From NCBI GenBank assembly GCA_902619805.1, contig CACNGC010000004.1, forward strand, positions 87,902 through 151,901: a stretch of 64,000 bases of DNA, given 5' to 3'. The notes beneath the pieces were generated by a model. That model did not search any database. It saw nothing but the letters and a program-made list of their open reading frames with translations, and was not told the origin of the DNA. This document shows positions 1 through 8,876 of the stretch, one piece after another. The DNA comes from an uncultured SAR116 cluster alpha proteobacterium (GTDB taxonomy: Bacteria > Pseudomonadota > Alphaproteobacteria > Puniceispirillales > Marisalimonadaceae). A program made the position numbers and the translations under genes. Positions within the stretch are counted from its first letter, which is position 1, and every line of letters begins with the position of its first letter.

Positions 1-1
1 A

Positions 2-2881
2 TTAAACGGAGCTACTGATAACTTAAGTAGGTTGTTAGATGTAGAGAATACATACAATGAACAACTAATAGAACTAGAAAAACAAGGTAGAAAGGCAGCT
101 CGTTATAGATCAGTAGGAGATAGATTAAGAAAAGCAGAAGCTTCCCTTTTCTTGTCACTACTTAACAAAGCTGAACAGGAATTTAATGACCTAGAAGCAA
201 AATTTAAGAAATCAAAAAATCAAGTTGAAGAAGCTCAAATAAACTTATCTAAAAATACAAAATCAAAGCTAGAAATTTTTAATAAGTTACCCGAGCTAAG
301 AACAATTGAAGCAGAAAAAGCTGCTACTTTACAATCATTAAATATTTCTAAAATAAGATTGGAAGAAGAAGAAGGAACTTCAAAAATTACGTTGAATAAT
401 GTTTTAAACCAAATTTCACAAATAGAAACTGACATTAGAAGAGAAATTGAAATAAAAGATGATGCAATTAAAACAATTTCAAATCTTCTTTTGGAAAAAG
501 AAAAGCTACTATTAGATACAAAAGATTTTACAATTAAGAAAAATGATTCTGCAAGAAGAGTAAATGAACTTAAAATAAAATCTGAAGATGCAGATGCAAA
601 ACTTTCATCCATTAATTCCGAAATTTTTTCAATAAAATCAGACAAATCAGATCTGGAAAATCGTATTAATAATTTAAAAGAAAAAATAAAAAATTCAGAA
701 GATCAAAAATCACAGTTCAATATTACTGAAGATAAAAAGTTAATCGATGAGCACAACAAGAAAAGGGTTAATATTGAAAAGTTAATTAAAGAAGAAAGCA
801 ACAAGCTAGAATTAATAAAAAAACAATTAGAAAATGAAGAGAATTTAAGTATAACCCTTAGAGAAAAGAAGGGTAAAATAGATTATGATCTCAATGTAAT
901 GAGAGCTGATTTACATTCTTTATCTTCGCTATTAGGCTATGATGAATTCAAAAACAACACTCTTGAAGCAACAATAGATGATATAGGAAACCTTCAAGAT
1001 GCAATTGGATCGGTACTAGGTGAAACAATATTAGCTCCTGTAAAATCAGACAATTATGACGAACAGAACATTTCTTACTGGAAAGAAATTACAGCTAAAT
1101 TTGAAGAAAAATTACCCAAAGGTGCTACTCCTATGATCTCAAAAATTAAAAAGAATTCAATTCTAGATATTGCATTAATCGGTATAGGCATCGTAGAAAA
1201 TGAAAAAACTGCTCTTAAACTTCAAAAAGAATTATCTTTTGGACAGGCTTTGACAACTTTAAAAGGAGGCTTGTGGAGATGGGATGGATATGTTCAACCT
1301 TTAGGTGTTCAAAATAGTTATTCAGAAAGATTACAACAAATTACAAAATTAAGAAATTTACAAGATGAATTACCATCCAAAGAAAAAGAAGAAGTTACAA
1401 TTGTTAATGAAATTAATCAAAATGATTTGGAATTAAAGAAATTTTTTGGAACAACGAAGGAAATAGAATCTAAAATAAACTTACTGAATAATGAATTAAA
1501 TGACACAAAATTATCAATTTCAAGTTTAGATTCAAAGATAAATTCAAGTAATATCTTATTAAAAGAACATCAAAATATTTTAGATACATCTCAAAAAGAA
1601 TTAGTAGATTTAGAAACACTATCTAAAAAATCACTAAACTTGCCAACTTTACTAGCAGATGAATTAAAAATCAGAAATGCAGCTGATCAATGTCGAAACC
1701 AATTAACAGATGCAATGGCTGCAGAGCAACAAATTAGAAATCAGGAAAGTTATCAACAAAGAAACCTAATGCAAATTAACAATCAAAAAAATGATTGGGA
1801 AAACAGAAAGGACGAGGCAGAAACAAGAATTAAATCTTTAAAAGAAAGACTAGATAGCTTGAAAGAAGATAAATCAAGACTTGAGAAGCTACCAGATAAT
1901 TTTGTGGAAAAAGCTAATGAATTAAATATCAAGATTGAAACAGCTAAACAAAAAAGAAACCTAGCTGCAGATAAGTTAGTACAAACGGAAACATTACTTA
2001 ATGAAGCAGAAAAATCAGAAAAATCGTCAGAACAAAATTTAGCATCTTTTCGAGAAGATATGATAAAAGTAGAAGCCGCACTTAATCTAGCTAGCACAAA
2101 AATAGAAAATATCGAGGATAGAGTTTATGAGAAACTCAGGGTAAAATCGAAGCAACTAAAAGAAATTGTTAATATAAGTGACAACGAAGAATTAATTACA
2201 TCAATCGAAACTTTAGAAAAAACAGTTCAAAGATTATTAAATGAAAGAGAATCATTAGGCGCTGTAAATTTACGTGCTGAAGAAGAAATGAACGAAATGA
2301 GACAAAAAATTGAATTGATGTCTAAGGAAAGAATTGACTTAGAATTAGCAATTGAAAAACTAAAAAGTGGAATTTTTGAATTAAATAAGGAAGGCAGACA
2401 ACGTCTTAAAGATAGTTTTGAGCTCGTAAATAAAAACTTTAAGGATCTTTTTAAAGAGCTTTTTGGAGGTGGAGACGCTGAATTAAAATTAGTTGGAGAT
2501 GATGATCCTCTTAAAGCTGGGTTGGAAATATTAGCAAGTCCACCTGGAAAAAAAATGCAATTACTTTCCTTGTTGTCAGGTGGAGAACAAGCTTTAACAG
2601 CCATATCTCTCATTTTCTCTGTTTTTTTATGCAATCCTGCTCCAATATGTATTTTAGATGAGGTAGATGCTGCTTTGGATGATAGTAATGTTAGCAGATT
2701 CTGTAACTTATTAGATAAAATAGTAGATGAAACAGAAACCTATTTTTTAGTTGTGACACACCACAGATTGACTATGGCTAAAATGAATAGGCTTTTTGGT
2801 GTTACTATGGAACAAAAAGGCATAAGTAGACTAGTTTCCGTTGATTTAGAACAAGCAAATAAAATAAAGGATATAGCCTAA
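2..2881 (+). CDS. smc: Chromosome segregation ATPase SMC (5' end outside window)
   Basis: Structural maintenance of chromosomes protein, a DNA-bound ABC-type ATPase that compacts and segregates the chromosome. The reading frame is open from the window edge, so about the first 200 residues (Walker A head half) are missing; a TTG at 32 is not the real start. About 959 residues are visible: a long Gln/Lys/Glu-rich coiled coil, a hinge-like globular segment around visible residues 300-430 (with [13 protein letters not shown]), a second coiled coil, then the C-terminal head with LSGGEQ near 858 and the Walker [14 protein letters not shown] just after, followed by a VTHHR motif. It ends 85 bases before atpI on the same strand. 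Confidence 0.95.
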   Translation, partial: LNGATDNLSRLLDVENTYNEQLIELEKQGRKAARYRSVGDRLRKAEASLFLSLLNKAEQEFNDLEAKFKKSKNQVEEAQINLSKNTKSKLEIFNKLPELRTIEAEKAATLQSLNISKIRLEEEEGTSKITLNNVLNQISQIETDIRREIEIKDDAIKTISNLLLEKEKLLLDTKDFTIKKNDSARRVNELKIKSEDADAKLSSINSEIFSIKSDKSDLENRINNLKEKIKNSEDQKSQFNITEDKKLIDEHNKKRVNIEKLIKEESNKLELIKKQLENEENLSITLREKKGKIDYDLNVMRADLHSLSSLLGYDEFKNNTLEATIDDIGNLQDAIGSVLGETILAPVKSDNYDEQNISYWKEITAKFEEKLPKGATPMISKIKKNSILDIALIGIGIVENEKTALKLQKELSFGQALTTLKGGLWRWDGYVQPLGVQNSYSERLQQITKLRNLQDELPSKEKEEVTIVNEINQNDLELKKFFGTTKEIESKINLLNNELNDTKLSISSLDSKINSSNILLKEHQNILDTSQKELVDLETLSKKSLNLPTLLADELKIRNAADQCRNQLTDAMAAEQQIRNQESYQQRNLMQINNQKNDWENRKDEAETRIKSLKERLDSLKEDKSRLEKLPDNFVEKANELNIKIETAKQKRNLAADKLVQTETLLNEAEKSEKSSEQNLASFREDMIKVEAALNLASTKIENIEDRVYEKLRVKSKQLKEIVNISDNEELITSIETLEKTVQRLLNERESLGAVNLRAEEEMNEMRQKIELMSKERIDLELAIEKLKSGIFELNKEGRQRLKDSFELVNKNFKDLFKELFGGGDAELKLVGDDDPLKAGLEILASPPGKKMQLLSLLSGGEQALTAISLIFSVFLCNPAPICILDEVDAALDDSNVSRFCNLLDKIVDETETYFLVVTHHRLTMAKMNRLFGVTMEQKGISRLVSVDLEQANKIKDIA

Positions 2882-2903
2882 TTAAAGTTTTTGAAGTAAA
2901 CTC

Positions 2904-2932
2904 TTGACTTATTTGTTAGCTCAAAATAATTT
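2904..2932 (+). promoter_or_regulatory. Candidate promoter for the F0 ATP synthase operon
   Basis: TTGACT at 2904-2909 and TAATTT at 2927-2932 are separated by 17 bases in the 85-base gap between smc and atpI. The -35 box matches sigma70 at 5 of 6 positions but the -10 box only at 3. This is a pattern match only; AT-rich DNA gives many such hits. Confidence 0.3.
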
Positions 2933-2966
2933 AAGCACGCTTATAGTTTTCATTTGAAAGTATAGT

Positions 2967-3275
2967 ATGAGCAAGTTAAATAAAGAAAGAAATTTATCAA
3001 AAAGAATAGATGTTGCACTAGCTAAGAAGGATTATAAAAAAACATTTAAAGATGCAGACTCGCTTAATATTTACTATAGAGTTGGAACAGAATTACTTGC
3101 AGGTTTGCTAATTGGTGCGGGCTTAGGATGGACAATTGATCAGTGGTTTAATACAACTCCATTATTCCTATTAGTATTTTTTTTATTAGGTGGTGTAGCT
3201 GGGATATATAACCTTTGGAGAGTTTTGACTGGCAAAGGGTTGAAAATGGGATTTTTTAACGAAAAAGAAAAATAA
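2967..3275 (+). CDS. atpI: ATP synthase protein I (AtpI)
   Basis: AtpI is a small accessory membrane protein encoded ahead of the F0 genes and thought to help assemble the c-ring or supply Mg2+. The 102-residue product has a basic N-terminal tail and two hydrophobic hairpin segments (about residues 37-57 and 60-85), with the family-typical GAGLGWTIDQWF and GGVAGIYNLWRV stretches. GAAAG upstream of the ATG is a fair ribosome binding site. The stop is one base before the atpB start, so the two are probably translated together. Confidence 0.88.
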   Translation: MSKLNKERNLSKRIDVALAKKDYKKTFKDADSLNIYYRVGTELLAGLLIGAGLGWTIDQWFNTTPLFLLVFFLLGGVAGIYNLWRVLTGKGLKMGFFNEKEK

Positions 3276-3276
3276 T

Positions 3277-4020
3277 ATGAATTCACCTGTTGAACAATTT
3301 ACAATTAAAACTTTATATGAACTCAACTTTATGGGTATTGATGTATCATTCACTAACGCTTCTCTATTCATGATGTTGTCTATTCTTGGGTCAGTTTGTT
3401 TTTTATATTTTGGATCAAGAAAGCAAGCACTTATACCTGGAAGATTTCAATCCTTAGTAGAAATGTCATATGAGTTTGTTGCAAATATGGTTAAAGAAAA
3501 TGCAGGCAAAGGTAGTCAAGCCTACTTTCCATTTATATTCACTTTATTTATGTTTATTCTATTTGGAAATCTGCTTGGAATGATACCCTACAGTTACACT
3601 TTTACTTCACAAATAGCAGTTACCTTTACATTGGCTGCAATTATTTTCGTAGGAGTTACAATTGTTGCAATTTTAAAACATGGCTTTAAATTTTTTACAT
3701 ACTTTTTTCCATCTGGAGTACCAATTGGCCTAGCACCTCTACTTATACCAATTGAGATTATCTCTTACTTTATCCGTCCAATTAGTTTATCTGTTAGATT
3801 ATTTGCTAATATGTTAGCCGGACACACAATGATGAAAGTATTTGCTGGACTAATAATAATGATGGGATCAGCAGGTGGAATTTTAAAAGCAGGAGCTGTG
3901 TTACCTCTTTTGGCAGTTATTGGTTTGACAGGACTGGAATTTTTAGTAGCCGCGCTTCAAGCTTATGTTTTCAGTATTTTAACATGTATGTACCTTCATG
4001 ATGCAATACATTTACACTAA
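3277..4020 (+). CDS. atpB: F0F1 ATP synthase subunit a
   Basis: Integral membrane stator subunit that forms the two proton half-channels against the c-ring. The 247-residue protein has five to six predicted membrane helices and the signature [10 protein letters not shown] with the essential arginine of the penultimate helix region. The N-terminal part contains [13 protein letters not shown], as in alphaproteobacterial homologues. It sits directly between atpI and atpE in the usual alphaproteobacterial F0 order. Confidence 0.96.
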   Translation: MNSPVEQFTIKTLYELNFMGIDVSFTNASLFMMLSILGSVCFLYFGSRKQALIPGRFQSLVEMSYEFVANMVKENAGKGSQAYFPFIFTLFMFILFGNLLGMIPYSYTFTSQIAVTFTLAAIIFVGVTIVAILKHGFKFFTYFFPSGVPIGLAPLLIPIEIISYFIRPISLSVRLFANMLAGHTMMKVFAGLIIMMGSAGGILKAGAVLPLLAVIGLTGLEFLVAALQAYVFSILTCMYLHDAIHLH

Positions 4021-4060
4021 TTCATTACTAAATTTAAAATTACTCAAGAAAGGAAAAAAT

Positions 4061-4288
4061 ATGGAAATGGATGCCGCAAAATTAATAGGAGCTGGTTTAG
4101 CCGTTATAGCCCTAGCTGGAGTTGGAGTTGGAATTGGTAATATTTTTGCTTCATTAGTTACAGCTGTTGGAAGAAACCCAGCAGCAAAAAATGAAGTTTT
4201 TGGAATAGCTATTTTAGGATTTGCTCTAACAGAAGCAGTTGCACTTTTTGCACTAGTTATTGCACTATTACTATTATTCACATTCTAA
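4061..4288 (+). CDS. atpE: F0F1 ATP synthase subunit c
   Basis: Proteolipid of the rotating c-ring. A longer in-frame ATG at 3998 lies inside atpB; I prefer the ATG at 4061, preceded by AAGAAAGGA, which gives 75 residues, the normal size. Two membrane helices flank the polar loop GRNPAA (residues 37-42). The proton-carrying carboxylate is Glu58 in [11 protein letters not shown]. The Gln and Ser/Thr ligands of Na+-type rings are not evident, so a proton ring is likely. A strong hairpin follows the stop. Confidence 0.95.
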   Translation: MEMDAAKLIGAGLAVIALAGVGVGIGNIFASLVTAVGRNPAAKNEVFGIAILGFALTEAVALFALVIALLLLFTF

Positions 4289-4302
4289 TAAAAATTTAAT
4301 TT

Positions 4303-4328
4303 TGCCTATAGTAATTTTACTATAGGCA
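4303..4328 (+). terminator. Hairpin between atpE and the b' gene
   Basis: TGCCTATAGTA (4303-4313) is the perfect reverse complement of TACTATAGGCA (4318-4328); the 11 bp stem has a 4-base loop. It is followed by GATTTTC rather than a clean T run, so it could be a partial terminator or a 3' stabiliser for the atpI-B-E message, either of which would favour extra c subunit. It is 14 bases after the atpE stop and 26 before the b' start. Confidence 0.5.
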
Positions 4329-4354
4329 GATTTTCACTTAAATAAGAATAACAA

Positions 4355-4942
4355 ATGTCATACTATCATAAATTTATCTTAGTTGTACTACTATTTACAA
4401 ATACTTCTTATGTTGCTGAAGCTGATGATGGTAAAGCTGGACTGCCACAATTAGATTTTAACACATATCCATCTCTTGTTTTTTGGTCTATTATATCCCT
4501 AATCATAGGTTATATCTTAATGAAATATTTGGTAACTCCAAATATAAAATCAATTTTAAATAACAGGGAAACTAATATCCAAAATGACTTAGTAAAAGCT
4601 AAAACTTCAAGTCAAGAGACTGAAAAAATAAAAGAAAACATTATTAGTTCTCAAACAGAATTAAAATCAAGATCACAATTAATTATAAATCAAGCTCTTT
4701 CTGAAGCAAAAAAAGATATAGAAAAAAAAGAAAAAGACATAAATCAAAAATTAAATGAAAAGGTTGTCAAAGCTGAGAAACAAATAATGGACACACAAAA
4801 ATTAGTTATAAAAGAAGTAATAAACAACGCCGAAGTACTTACTACAAAAGTCATTCAAAATTTAACTGATCTAAAATACGATAAAGTTGAGGGTAAGAAA
4901 GCAATTAATACAGCATCAAAAAATATTTTGGTGGAGAAATAG
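4355..4942 (+). CDS. atpF2: F0F1 ATP synthase subunit b' (second b-type stator subunit)
   Basis: Peripheral-stalk subunit of the two-b type found in alphaproteobacteria and cyanobacteria (also named atpG or atpX). The 195-residue product has a hydrophobic N-terminal stretch like a signal peptide (residues 6-22), then GLPQLDFNTYPSLVFW, the b' hallmark before the membrane helix (about 44-62), and a long charged coiled coil to the end. It is followed by atpF one base later. Heterodimerises with AtpF to connect F0 and F1. Confidence 0.9.
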   Translation: MSYYHKFILVVLLFTNTSYVAEADDGKAGLPQLDFNTYPSLVFWSIISLIIGYILMKYLVTPNIKSILNNRETNIQNDLVKAKTSSQETEKIKENIISSQTELKSRSQLIINQALSEAKKDIEKKEKDINQKLNEKVVKAEKQIMDTQKLVIKEVINNAEVLTTKVIQNLTDLKYDKVEGKKAINTASKNILVEK

Positions 4943-4943
4943 C

Positions 4944-5429
4944 ATGTACTTTGATGAAACAGCATGGGTAGCAATTGCATTTATATTATTTTTTGTTTTG
5001 GTATGGAAAAGAGGAAAGAAAGCTATACTTTCTTTACTAGATGAGAGATCATTATTAATTGAAAAAGAACTTAATGAAGCTAAATCACTTAAAGAAGAAG
5101 CTTTAGAAGAACTGAGGCTTGCTTTACAAAACCAAAAAAATGTTTCTGATGAAGCTGAAAATCTAATTAAAGATGCAAAAGAAACTGCTAAGAAAATTCA
5201 AGAAGAAGCAAACTTAAAATCCCTTGTAATGATAAAAAGGAAAGAAGAGCAAGCTAAACAAAAAATCTTATCATTAGAAGCAGAGGCTATAAAAAACATT
5301 AAAGAAATTACTAGTAGTATTGTAATTGAATCATCTAAGGCTTACATCAAAGAGAAATTGGATAACAAAGAAAACATTAATTTAATCTTAAAATCTTCTA
5401 ACGAAATTAGATCCTTTAATTTAAAATAA
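4944..5429 (+). CDS. atpF: F0F1 ATP synthase subunit b
   Basis: Peripheral-stalk subunit. The frame is open further upstream (GTG/ATG-like starts from 4887 inside the b' gene), but the ATG at 4944, preceded by GGTGGAGAA, gives the expected 161-residue protein starting MYFDETAWVAIAF, as in alphaproteobacterial AtpF. One N-terminal membrane helix (about residues 7-24) is followed by a charged helical stalk. This is the last F0 gene; F1 genes are not adjacent, which is the split arrangement of alphaproteobacteria. Confidence 0.93.
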   Translation: MYFDETAWVAIAFILFFVLVWKRGKKAILSLLDERSLLIEKELNEAKSLKEEALEELRLALQNQKNVSDEAENLIKDAKETAKKIQEEANLKSLVMIKRKEEQAKQKILSLEAEAIKNIKEITSSIVIESSKAYIKEKLDNKENINLILKSSNEIRSFNLK

Positions 5430-5858
5430 CTACTTTATACCTAGTAAGACCTGTCCTCCAGCAGGAACTTTCAACTCAAATGTAGTAGCTCTATCTACTT
5501 TTTTACTCCCTTTTAATAAAAATTGAGAATAGTTAAATTCATCCCTATCAAATTCTTTTTCATTTAAATCTATTGATACTACACTAATGTTGACAGGAAC
5601 ATAATCCTCCTTTGTTGTGTCATTTCTGATTGCTCTTATATTCACAGAGAGCTCCATTTGAATATCATTTCCATCTTTAAAGCAAAATTTCTTTACGCCT
5701 CTAAATCCTAAATACACAGGAAGGTTACTTTCTGAATTAACAACAATTTCAGCAGCTTTTTTAGGTGAAATCAATTTTGGACATTCAACAACTTCTTTTT
5801 TAAATGTTGAACAGCCGTTAAAAAATAAAAATGAAATTATAATAAAAAATCTAATCAT
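5430..5858 (-). CDS. Uncharacterised lipoprotein
   Basis: 142-residue product with a short lipoprotein signal peptide: basic start, hydrophobic FFIIISFLF and a lipobox ending NGC at Cys16. After processing it would be anchored by a lipid. The mature part has no domain I recognise; it looks beta-rich, and an even number of cysteines after the anchor (Cys25, Cys59) may pair. Its stop abuts the stop of atpF with no bases between. It is transcribed away from ispH. Function unknown. Confidence 0.7.
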   Translation of the reverse strand: MIRFFIIISFLFFNGCSTFKKEVVECPKLISPKKAAEIVVNSESNLPVYLGFRGVKKFCFKDGNDIQMELSVNIRAIRNDTTKEDYVPVNISVVSIDLNEKEFDRDEFNYSQFLLKGSKKVDRATTFELKVPAGGQVLLGIK

Positions 5859-5907
5859 ACATAATATCCTAAAAACGTAAAAAATTTTGTAACTTGGCTA
5901 ATCTTTA

Positions 5908-5933
5908 TTGACGTATTGATTGTAATACATCAA
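5908..5933. repeat. Inverted repeat directly upstream of ispH
   Basis: TTGACGTATT (5908-5917) and AATACATCAA (5924-5933) form 10-base arms with a single mismatch around a 6-base centre. The right arm ends 9 bases before the ispH start codon, where a ribosome binding site would be expected and none is visible. It may be an operator or an mRNA hairpin controlling ispH. Confidence 0.45.
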
Positions 5934-5942
5934 AAATAAATT

Positions 5943-6896
5943 ATGAAGAAACAAAAAATTAATTTATATCTAGCATCACCAAGAGGTTTTTGTGCAGGTG
6001 TTGACAGAGCTGTAAAAATTGTAGAAGAGACTATTAAAAAATTTGGGTCCCCAGTCTATGTTAGACATGAAATAGTTCATAATAAAGACGTTGTTAATTC
6101 ATTAGCTAAAATTGGAGCTGTTTTTGTTGATGAAGTTAGTGAGGCACCAACTGACCGCCCAATTATCTTTTCAGCACACGGCGTTGCCAAATCTGTAATG
6201 GATGAAGCAAAACAAAGAAAAATGATTTCTATAGATGCAACTTGTCCATTAGTAACTAAAGTTCATAATGAAACAATTCGTCATTATAATTTAGGGAGAC
6301 ACGTTCTATTAATTGGACATAAAAACCATGTAGAAGTAGTTGGAACTATGGGACAAGTTCCAAAAAACAATATTACTCTGATTGAAACAGAAGAAGATGC
6401 TTATAAAGTTAGAGTAGATAATCCAAACAATTTAGCTTTTGCTACCCAAACAACATTGTCTATAGATGATACAAGTAAAATTTTAAGTATTTTAAAATCT
6501 AGATTTCCAAATATTAAAGGACCGAGTTCTGAAGATATTTGTTATGCAACCACAAATAGACAAATGGCAGTAAAATCAATGTCAAAAATATGTGATTGCA
6601 TTTTAGTAATTGGAGCTGAAAATTCCTCTAATTCTGTTCGTCTTGTAGAAGTAGCGTTATCTCACGGTGTAAAAAAAGCTATTTTAATACCCAACGAAAA
6701 TAAACTTGATTTGTTTTTAAAAAAATTTGATCCCCTAAAATCTCCTAATATTGGATTAACTGCTGGTGCCTCAGCACCTGAGACCTTAGTCCAAGTGTTA
6801 ATATCTAAACTTAAAAAAGATTTTGAAGTTAATTTGATAGATTATGAAGTAACAAAAGAAGATGTTAAATTTAATTTACCAAAAATTTTACGATAA
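5943..6896 (+). CDS. ispH: 4-hydroxy-3-methylbut-2-enyl diphosphate reductase
   Basis: Last step of the MEP pathway: the [4Fe-4S] enzyme that reduces HMBPP to IPP and DMAPP. The 317 residues carry the three cluster cysteines in RGFCAGVDRAV (near 17), DATCPLVTKVH (near 100) and EDICYATTNRQ (near 200), plus the conserved HEIVHNK and SAHGV histidine motifs. It supplies precursors for quinones, undecaprenyl carriers and, in this genome, carotenoids for retinal. It heads a short plus-strand operon with thrB and rnhA, an arrangement common in alphaproteobacteria. Confidence 0.97.
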   Translation: MKKQKINLYLASPRGFCAGVDRAVKIVEETIKKFGSPVYVRHEIVHNKDVVNSLAKIGAVFVDEVSEAPTDRPIIFSAHGVAKSVMDEAKQRKMISIDATCPLVTKVHNETIRHYNLGRHVLLIGHKNHVEVVGTMGQVPKNNITLIETEEDAYKVRVDNPNNLAFATQTTLSIDDTSKILSILKSRFPNIKGPSSEDICYATTNRQMAVKSMSKICDCILVIGAENSSNSVRLVEVALSHGVKKAILIPNENKLDLFLKKFDPLKSPNIGLTAGASAPETLVQVLISKLKKDFEVNLIDYEVTKEDVKFNLPKILR

Positions 6897-6912
6897 GTTT
6901 TAGGATTTGGAA

Positions 6913-7890
6913 TTGGCAGTCTATACAAATTTAAATGAGGGTCAAATAATAGATTTTTTAAAGCTATATGATATTGGTGAGTTAATTTCATTTTCTGGTA
7001 TTACAGAAGGAATAGAAAACAGTAACTTTCATTTAAAAACATCTACTGGTAATTTTATACTCACTATGTTTGAAAAAAGAGTAGATATAAAGGATATTCC
7101 TTTTTTTATCAAAATTATGCTTCATTTAAACAAAAATGGTTATTATTGTCCAAAACCAATATGTGATAAAAATAGCGAATTTCTTCAAGAATTAAGGGGG
7201 AAACCAACAATAATTGTTAATTTCCTTGAAGGCAAATCTAAAAACAAAATAACAATTGAAGATTGTAATCAAGTTGGTTCGAGTATGGGTCTTATGCACC
7301 TCTATAGTAAAGATTTCAAAATTCAAAGAGATAACTCACTTTCTATTAAAGGATGGGAAACATTAATTAAAAATTGCAGTTCCGCTGTACCAGCGAGCGT
7401 ATTAGATAAACTTCAACCTGACTTGATGAAAGATATACAAAATTCCTTTGATTTTTTTGTAAAATTTTGGCCACATGACTTACCAAAAGGCTTTATTCAT
7501 GGAGATTTATTTCCTGATAATGTTTTTTTTATTGATGATAAAATTACGGGAGTAATTGATTTTTATTTTTCATGTACTGATATACTTACATATGATTTGG
7601 CGATTGCTATTAATGCTTGGTGTTTTGATAAACAAGACAATTTTCAAGATGAAAAATATCAAGCTCTACTTAAAGGGTACAACTCTAAAAGGAAATTGAA
7701 TAAAGATGAAGAATTCTTTTTACCACTATTGTGCCAGGCTGCTTCTTTACGTTTTTTATTAACAAGATTATTTGATTGGGTAAATACACCTATTGAAGCT
7801 GACGTTGTGCCTAAAAATCCAGAAGAATATATTGCAAAACACAAATACTTTAAGAAATTAGTTAAAAATATTAAATATGTAGAAAATTAA
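6913..7890 (+). CDS. thrB: Homoserine kinase, APH-fold (ThrB2 type)
   Basis: Phosphorylates homoserine for threonine synthesis; this alphaproteobacterial form belongs to the aminoglycoside phosphotransferase fold rather than the GHMP kinases. The TTG at 6913 is chosen: it gives the family-typical start MAVYT and lies 7 bases after TAGGA, whereas the TTG at 6907 is only 1 base after it. Motifs: ENSNFHL in the N lobe, the catalytic [10 protein letters not shown] (about residues 195-205) and GVIDFYFSC. Follows ispH by 16 bases. The partner thrC is on the other strand near 13 kb. Confidence 0.93.
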   Translation: MAVYTNLNEGQIIDFLKLYDIGELISFSGITEGIENSNFHLKTSTGNFILTMFEKRVDIKDIPFFIKIMLHLNKNGYYCPKPICDKNSEFLQELRGKPTIIVNFLEGKSKNKITIEDCNQVGSSMGLMHLYSKDFKIQRDNSLSIKGWETLIKNCSSAVPASVLDKLQPDLMKDIQNSFDFFVKFWPHDLPKGFIHGDLFPDNVFFIDDKITGVIDFYFSCTDILTYDLAIAINAWCFDKQDNFQDEKYQALLKGYNSKRKLNKDEEFFLPLLCQAASLRFLLTRLFDWVNTPIEADVVPKNPEEYIAKHKYFKKLVKNIKYVEN

Positions 7891-7892
7891 TC

Positions 7893-8330
7893 ATGAAAAA
7901 GGAAATTACTATTTTTACAGATGGTGCATGCTCTGGAAACCCTGGAAAAGGCGGGTGGGGAGCTGTTTTGCTTTATCAGGATAATGAAAAACATTTATCT
8001 GGTTCAGAAAAATTAACCACAAATAATAAAATGGAACTTAAAGCAACAATTGAGGCTTTAAAAGCAATAAAATACCCAAGTAAGATAAAATTATATACAG
8101 ATTCACAATATGTTAAAAATGGAATTACAGAATGGATTGTAAATTGGAAAAAAAATGGATGGAAAACTGCAAATAAAAAAATAGTTTCCAATAAAGAGCT
8201 TTGGATTGAACTAGATGAAAATGTAAATCTTCATAAAATAGAATGGATTTGGGTTAAAGGGCATTCTGGAAACCATTACAATGAAATTGCAGATAAATTG
8301 GCTGTAAATGCTATGAATGAGAAAGAATAA
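7893..8330 (+). CDS. rnhA: Ribonuclease HI
   Basis: Degrades the RNA strand of RNA-DNA hybrids at replication and R-loops. The 145-residue protein has all acidic active-site residues: Asp in [11 protein letters not shown], Glu in [11 protein letters not shown], Asp in LYTDSQYV and Asp in NEIADKLA. It starts 2 bases after the thrB stop and ends 4 bases before the convergent peroxiredoxin stop. Confidence 0.97.
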   Translation: MKKEITIFTDGACSGNPGKGGWGAVLLYQDNEKHLSGSEKLTTNNKMELKATIEALKAIKYPSKIKLYTDSQYVKNGITEWIVNWKKNGWKTANKKIVSNKELWIELDENVNLHKIEWIWVKGHSGNHYNEIADKLAVNAMNEKE

Positions 8331-8334
8331 AATA

Positions 8335-8814
8335 CTATAGATTTTTTAAAATATTTTCTGCAGTAGAAACCTCAAATGCACCTACTTCTTCTACAAAAGA
8401 CTTTTTGATTACATTATCTTCAATTATCATTGCAAATCTTCTTGACCTATGTCCCATTATCCTTCCAAAATTCATATCTAGACCAAGAGACTGAGAGACT
8501 GAACAATCAGAATCAGATAACATATCAATTTTTCCTTCAACTTCATTTGCTATACCCCATGCACGCATTACATGTGGATCATTTACTGCCATACAAGCAA
8601 TTATGTCTACACCTTTATTTTTAATATCTTGATAATATTTTTTATAACCTGGCAAATGCTTTGCAGAACATGTCGGAGTGAAAGCACCAGGTAAAGCAAA
8701 CAATACAACTTTTTTTGATTTAAAATACTCTTTAGTTTTTACTTCTTTTACTCCCTCACTATCTTTTATAAGAAATATTCCAGAAGGAAAACTATTACCT
8801 ACATTAGTTGACAT
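8335..8814 (-). CDS. Peroxiredoxin, Prx5/AhpC-TSA family
   Basis: Thiol peroxidase that reduces H2O2 and organic hydroperoxides, in this subfamily often with glutathione or glutaredoxin. The 159-residue protein has the peroxidatic cysteine in PGAFTPTCS (near residue 49) and the Prx5-type GLDMNFGRIMGHRSRRFAM region with the active-site arginine. It lacks a signal peptide, so it is cytoplasmic. Glutathione synthesis (gshA) is in this window. Single gene; start follows ATG with GGAGTTTGA upstream. Confidence 0.92.
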   Translation of the reverse strand: MSTNVGNSFPSGIFLIKDSEGVKEVKTKEYFKSKKVVLFALPGAFTPTCSAKHLPGYKKYYQDIKNKGVDIIACMAVNDPHVMRAWGIANEVEGKIDMLSDSDCSVSQSLGLDMNFGRIMGHRSRRFAMIIEDNVIKKSFVEEVGAFEVSTAENILKNL

Positions 8815-8876
8815 TCAAACTCCTATTAATTCTTTACGCGTATATTTAAACTATATCGCTGGGTTTTAAAATAAAA

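Noticed and set aside
235..645. 136-codon ORF on the minus strand inside smc
   Set aside because: Serine/phenylalanine-rich mirror of the Lys/Glu-rich coiled coil; no start signal and no family resemblance. The same applies to the antisense ORFs at 1783-2097 and 2227-2634.
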